NCBI GenBank assembly: GCA_020720185.1 | Contig: DYPB01000098.1 | Location: 1 to 7,096 of the forward strand | Length of the DNA: 7,096 bases | Direction of reading: 5' to 3' | Source: Flavobacterium psychrophilum | GTDB taxonomy: Bacteria; Bacteroidota; Bacteroidia; Flavobacteriales; Flavobacteriaceae | Shown: positions 5,803 through 7,096 of the stretch, piece by piece | How positions within the stretch are numbered: position 1 is the first letter of the stretch | Layout: the number at the start of each line of letters is the position of its first letter | The notes under the pieces: generated by a model | What the model was told of the DNA's origin: nothing | What the model saw: the letters and a program-made list of their open reading frames with translations, nothing else | The model's database searches: none | Program-made: the position numbers and the translations under genes

Positions 5803-6007
5803 AAATTGAGTTTCTAACTTGTTTTAATTTCAGTTCTGACTGTAAATTGAGTTTCTAACTTGTTTTAATTTCAGTTCTGACTGGAAACTGGGTTTCTGAC
5901 TTGTTTTAATCTTAGTTCTGACTGTAAATTGAGTTTCTAACTTGTTTTAATTTCAGTTCTGACTGGAAACTGGGTTTCTAACTTGTTTTAATTTCAGTTC
6001 TGACTGG
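5803..6007. repeat. Five head-to-tail 41-bp tandem repeats between batA and batB
   Basis: The units run 5803-5843, 5844-5884, 5885-5925, 5926-5966 and 5967-6007, with no gaps, then a 4-base remnant AAAC (6008-6011). Units 2 and 4 are identical, and unit 1 differs from them only in its last base. Units 3 and 5 carry AAACTGGG in place of AAATTGAG at their start, and unit 3 has three more internal changes (one in TCTGACT, two in AATCTTAG) and ends in T rather than G. All frames contain stops and 41 is not a multiple of 3, so it is not coding. Each unit looks like two related halves: AGTTTCTAACTTG and AGTTCTGACTG. Short dyads (CAGTT/AACTG in the C-type junctions) allow local hairpins in an mRNA. 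There are no spacers, so it is not a CRISPR array. Confidence 0.95.
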
Positions 6008-6048
6008 AAACAAAATATTGAAAAATAATCTAAACTCTAAAATCTAAA

Positions 6049-7080
6049 ATGGAATTAGACGATAAAAATTACTTGTACTTATTATTTTTGATACCAATAT
6101 TGGTAGCAATTTTTCTATACAATTTATATTGGAAGAGAAAAAAACAACTCGAATTTGGTGATTTAAAAATGGTTGAACGATTATCTCCAGAAAAATCATC
6201 GTTCAAACCAATATTAAAATTTACAACTATTTGTTTGGCAATAATTGCACTGATTATAGCATTAGTCAATCCAAAAATTGGAACAAAAACCGAATCCGTA
6301 AAACGAGAAGGCATAGATATTGTATTTGCAGTCGATGTTTCAAAAAGTATGCTTTGCGAAGACATTGCCCCAAATCGATTAGAAAAAAGCAAACAATTAG
6401 TTTCACAAATTATTGCCCAACTACAAGATGATAGAATAGGAGTAGTAGCCTATGCAGGTAGTGCTTTTCCCGTTCTGCCTATTACTACTGATTTTTCCGT
6501 AGCAAAAATGTTTGTACAAAGTATGTCGCCCGATATGGTTTCGAGTCAAGGGACTAATTTGGACGAAGCCATAAAATTATCCGCCCGATATTTTGATGAT
6601 GAAAAAACCAGCAAACTATTAATTATGATAACCGAGGGCGATGACCACTCCGAAGGTGCGGTTGCCGCTGCCGAGGAAGCCAATAAACTGGGTATAAAAA
6701 TTCTAACCATTGGCGTTGGTACAGAGGCTGGTGGTCAAATTCCTATCAAAGAAAACGGCAGGCTGGTTGAATATAAAAAAGACAATAATGGCGAAATTGT
6801 AATTACTAAAAGAGATGCAGCAGGTTTGACCAAAATTGCCAAAGCCACAAAAGGCGGTTATGTTGATGGAAATAATACAAAAGCAGTTTTAGAATTTGTA
6901 AACGAAACTTTAAATAACACTCAAAAAACACAATTTGGAGCCTTGCAAACCGCCGATTTTCAATCGCAATATCAATGGTTTTTAGGTTTGGCATTTTTGT
7001 TGTTATTTATAGATGTTTTCTTTTTAGAACGCAAAACAAGTTGGGTGCAAAAGTTGGATTTGTTTGGGGAGAGAAAATAG
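6049..7080 (+). CDS. batB: BatB, membrane-anchored VWA-domain protein
   Basis: This 343-aa inner-membrane protein has the same plan as BatA. TM helices lie at ~8-27 and ~56-74 (ending in ALVNPKIG), a VWA domain at ~88-290, and a C-terminal TM at ~309-325 followed by a short basic tail. MIDAS residues are DVSKS (96-100) and threonine in QGTNLDEA (T169). The usual aspartate of the T/SDG motif is glutamate here (TEGDDH, E196), a conservative change. A GGQIPIKENGRLVEYKKDNN stretch (228-247) is the inserted hairpin expected in BatB and separates it from BatA. The ATG has an A-rich leader (AATCTAAAATGG) and no Shine-Dalgarno site. The last 16 bases of the window after its stop are purine-rich and too few to judge. 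batC would be expected next. Confidence 0.96.
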   Translation: MELDDKNYLYLLFLIPILVAIFLYNLYWKRKKQLEFGDLKMVERLSPEKSSFKPILKFTTICLAIIALIIALVNPKIGTKTESVKREGIDIVFAVDVSKSMLCEDIAPNRLEKSKQLVSQIIAQLQDDRIGVVAYAGSAFPVLPITTDFSVAKMFVQSMSPDMVSSQGTNLDEAIKLSARYFDDEKTSKLLIMITEGDDHSEGAVAAAEEANKLGIKILTIGVGTEAGGQIPIKENGRLVEYKKDNNGEIVITKRDAAGLTKIAKATKGGYVDGNNTKAVLEFVNETLNNTQKTQFGALQTADFQSQYQWFLGLAFLLLFIDVFFLERKTSWVQKLDLFGERK

Positions 7081-7096
7081 AATAAAGAGGAAAGAA

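Noticed and set aside
5817..5851. Promoters inside the 41-bp units (TTG, 21 nt, then TAAATTGA)
   Set aside because: The -7-like box has two mismatches and is lost in the GGAAACTGG junctions. Chance is likely in A/T-rich DNA.
5803..6007. CRISPR array
   Set aside because: The units abut with no spacers between them, and no cas gene is present.
6069..6431. Open frames on both strands inside batB
   Set aside because: They are shadow frames of the VWA and TM coding sequence, with low-complexity or cysteine/lysine-rich translations.

Overview
The window is AT-rich DNA from a member of the Bacteroidota, most likely Flavobacteriales (Flavobacterium-like). This rests on the gene order, A/T-rich leaders in place of strong Shine-Dalgarno sites, and protein features such as the FIYSQ-type signal peptide end. 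It carries the first part of a Bat (Bacteroides aerotolerance-type) operon, all on the + strand: MoxR AAA+ ATPase (356-1357), DUF58 protein (2212-3075), a signal-peptide and two-TM protein in the BatD-like position (3177-4787), batA (4787-5788) and batB (6049-7080). The window ends just after batB, where batC (TPR protein) would normally follow.

The genes make sense as one machine. A cytoplasmic MoxR ATPase is paired with three von Willebrand A (VWA) type proteins: soluble DUF58 and membrane-anchored BatA and BatB. The additional membrane protein probably scaffolds them at the inner membrane. Such MoxR-VWA systems are generally thought to act as metal-dependent chaperone or assembly systems. 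The precise substrate in Bacteroidota is not established, and the sequence here does not reveal it.

The unusual part is what lies between the genes. (1) A two-gene cassette, a 63-aa unknown protein (1458-1649) overlapping by ATGA a 158-aa nucleotidyltransferase (1646-2122), sits between moxR and the DUF58 gene, which usually neighbour each other. It is bracketed by two direct copies of a ~90-98 bp palindromic, REPIN/MITE-like repeat that share a 57-bp identical core. (2) The gap between the DUF58 gene and the BatD-like gene is almost filled by a different repeat with inverted ends (3079-3168). (3) The batA-batB gap holds five head-to-tail 41-bp units (5803-6007). Only the BatD-like/batA junction is compact, with a TAATG overlap.

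Positions 1-355 are non-coding as far as can be seen. They hold a long perfect hairpin (74-116), a small dyad and a weak Bacteroidota-type promoter candidate in front of moxR. No tRNA, rRNA, CRISPR array or transposase gene was seen.
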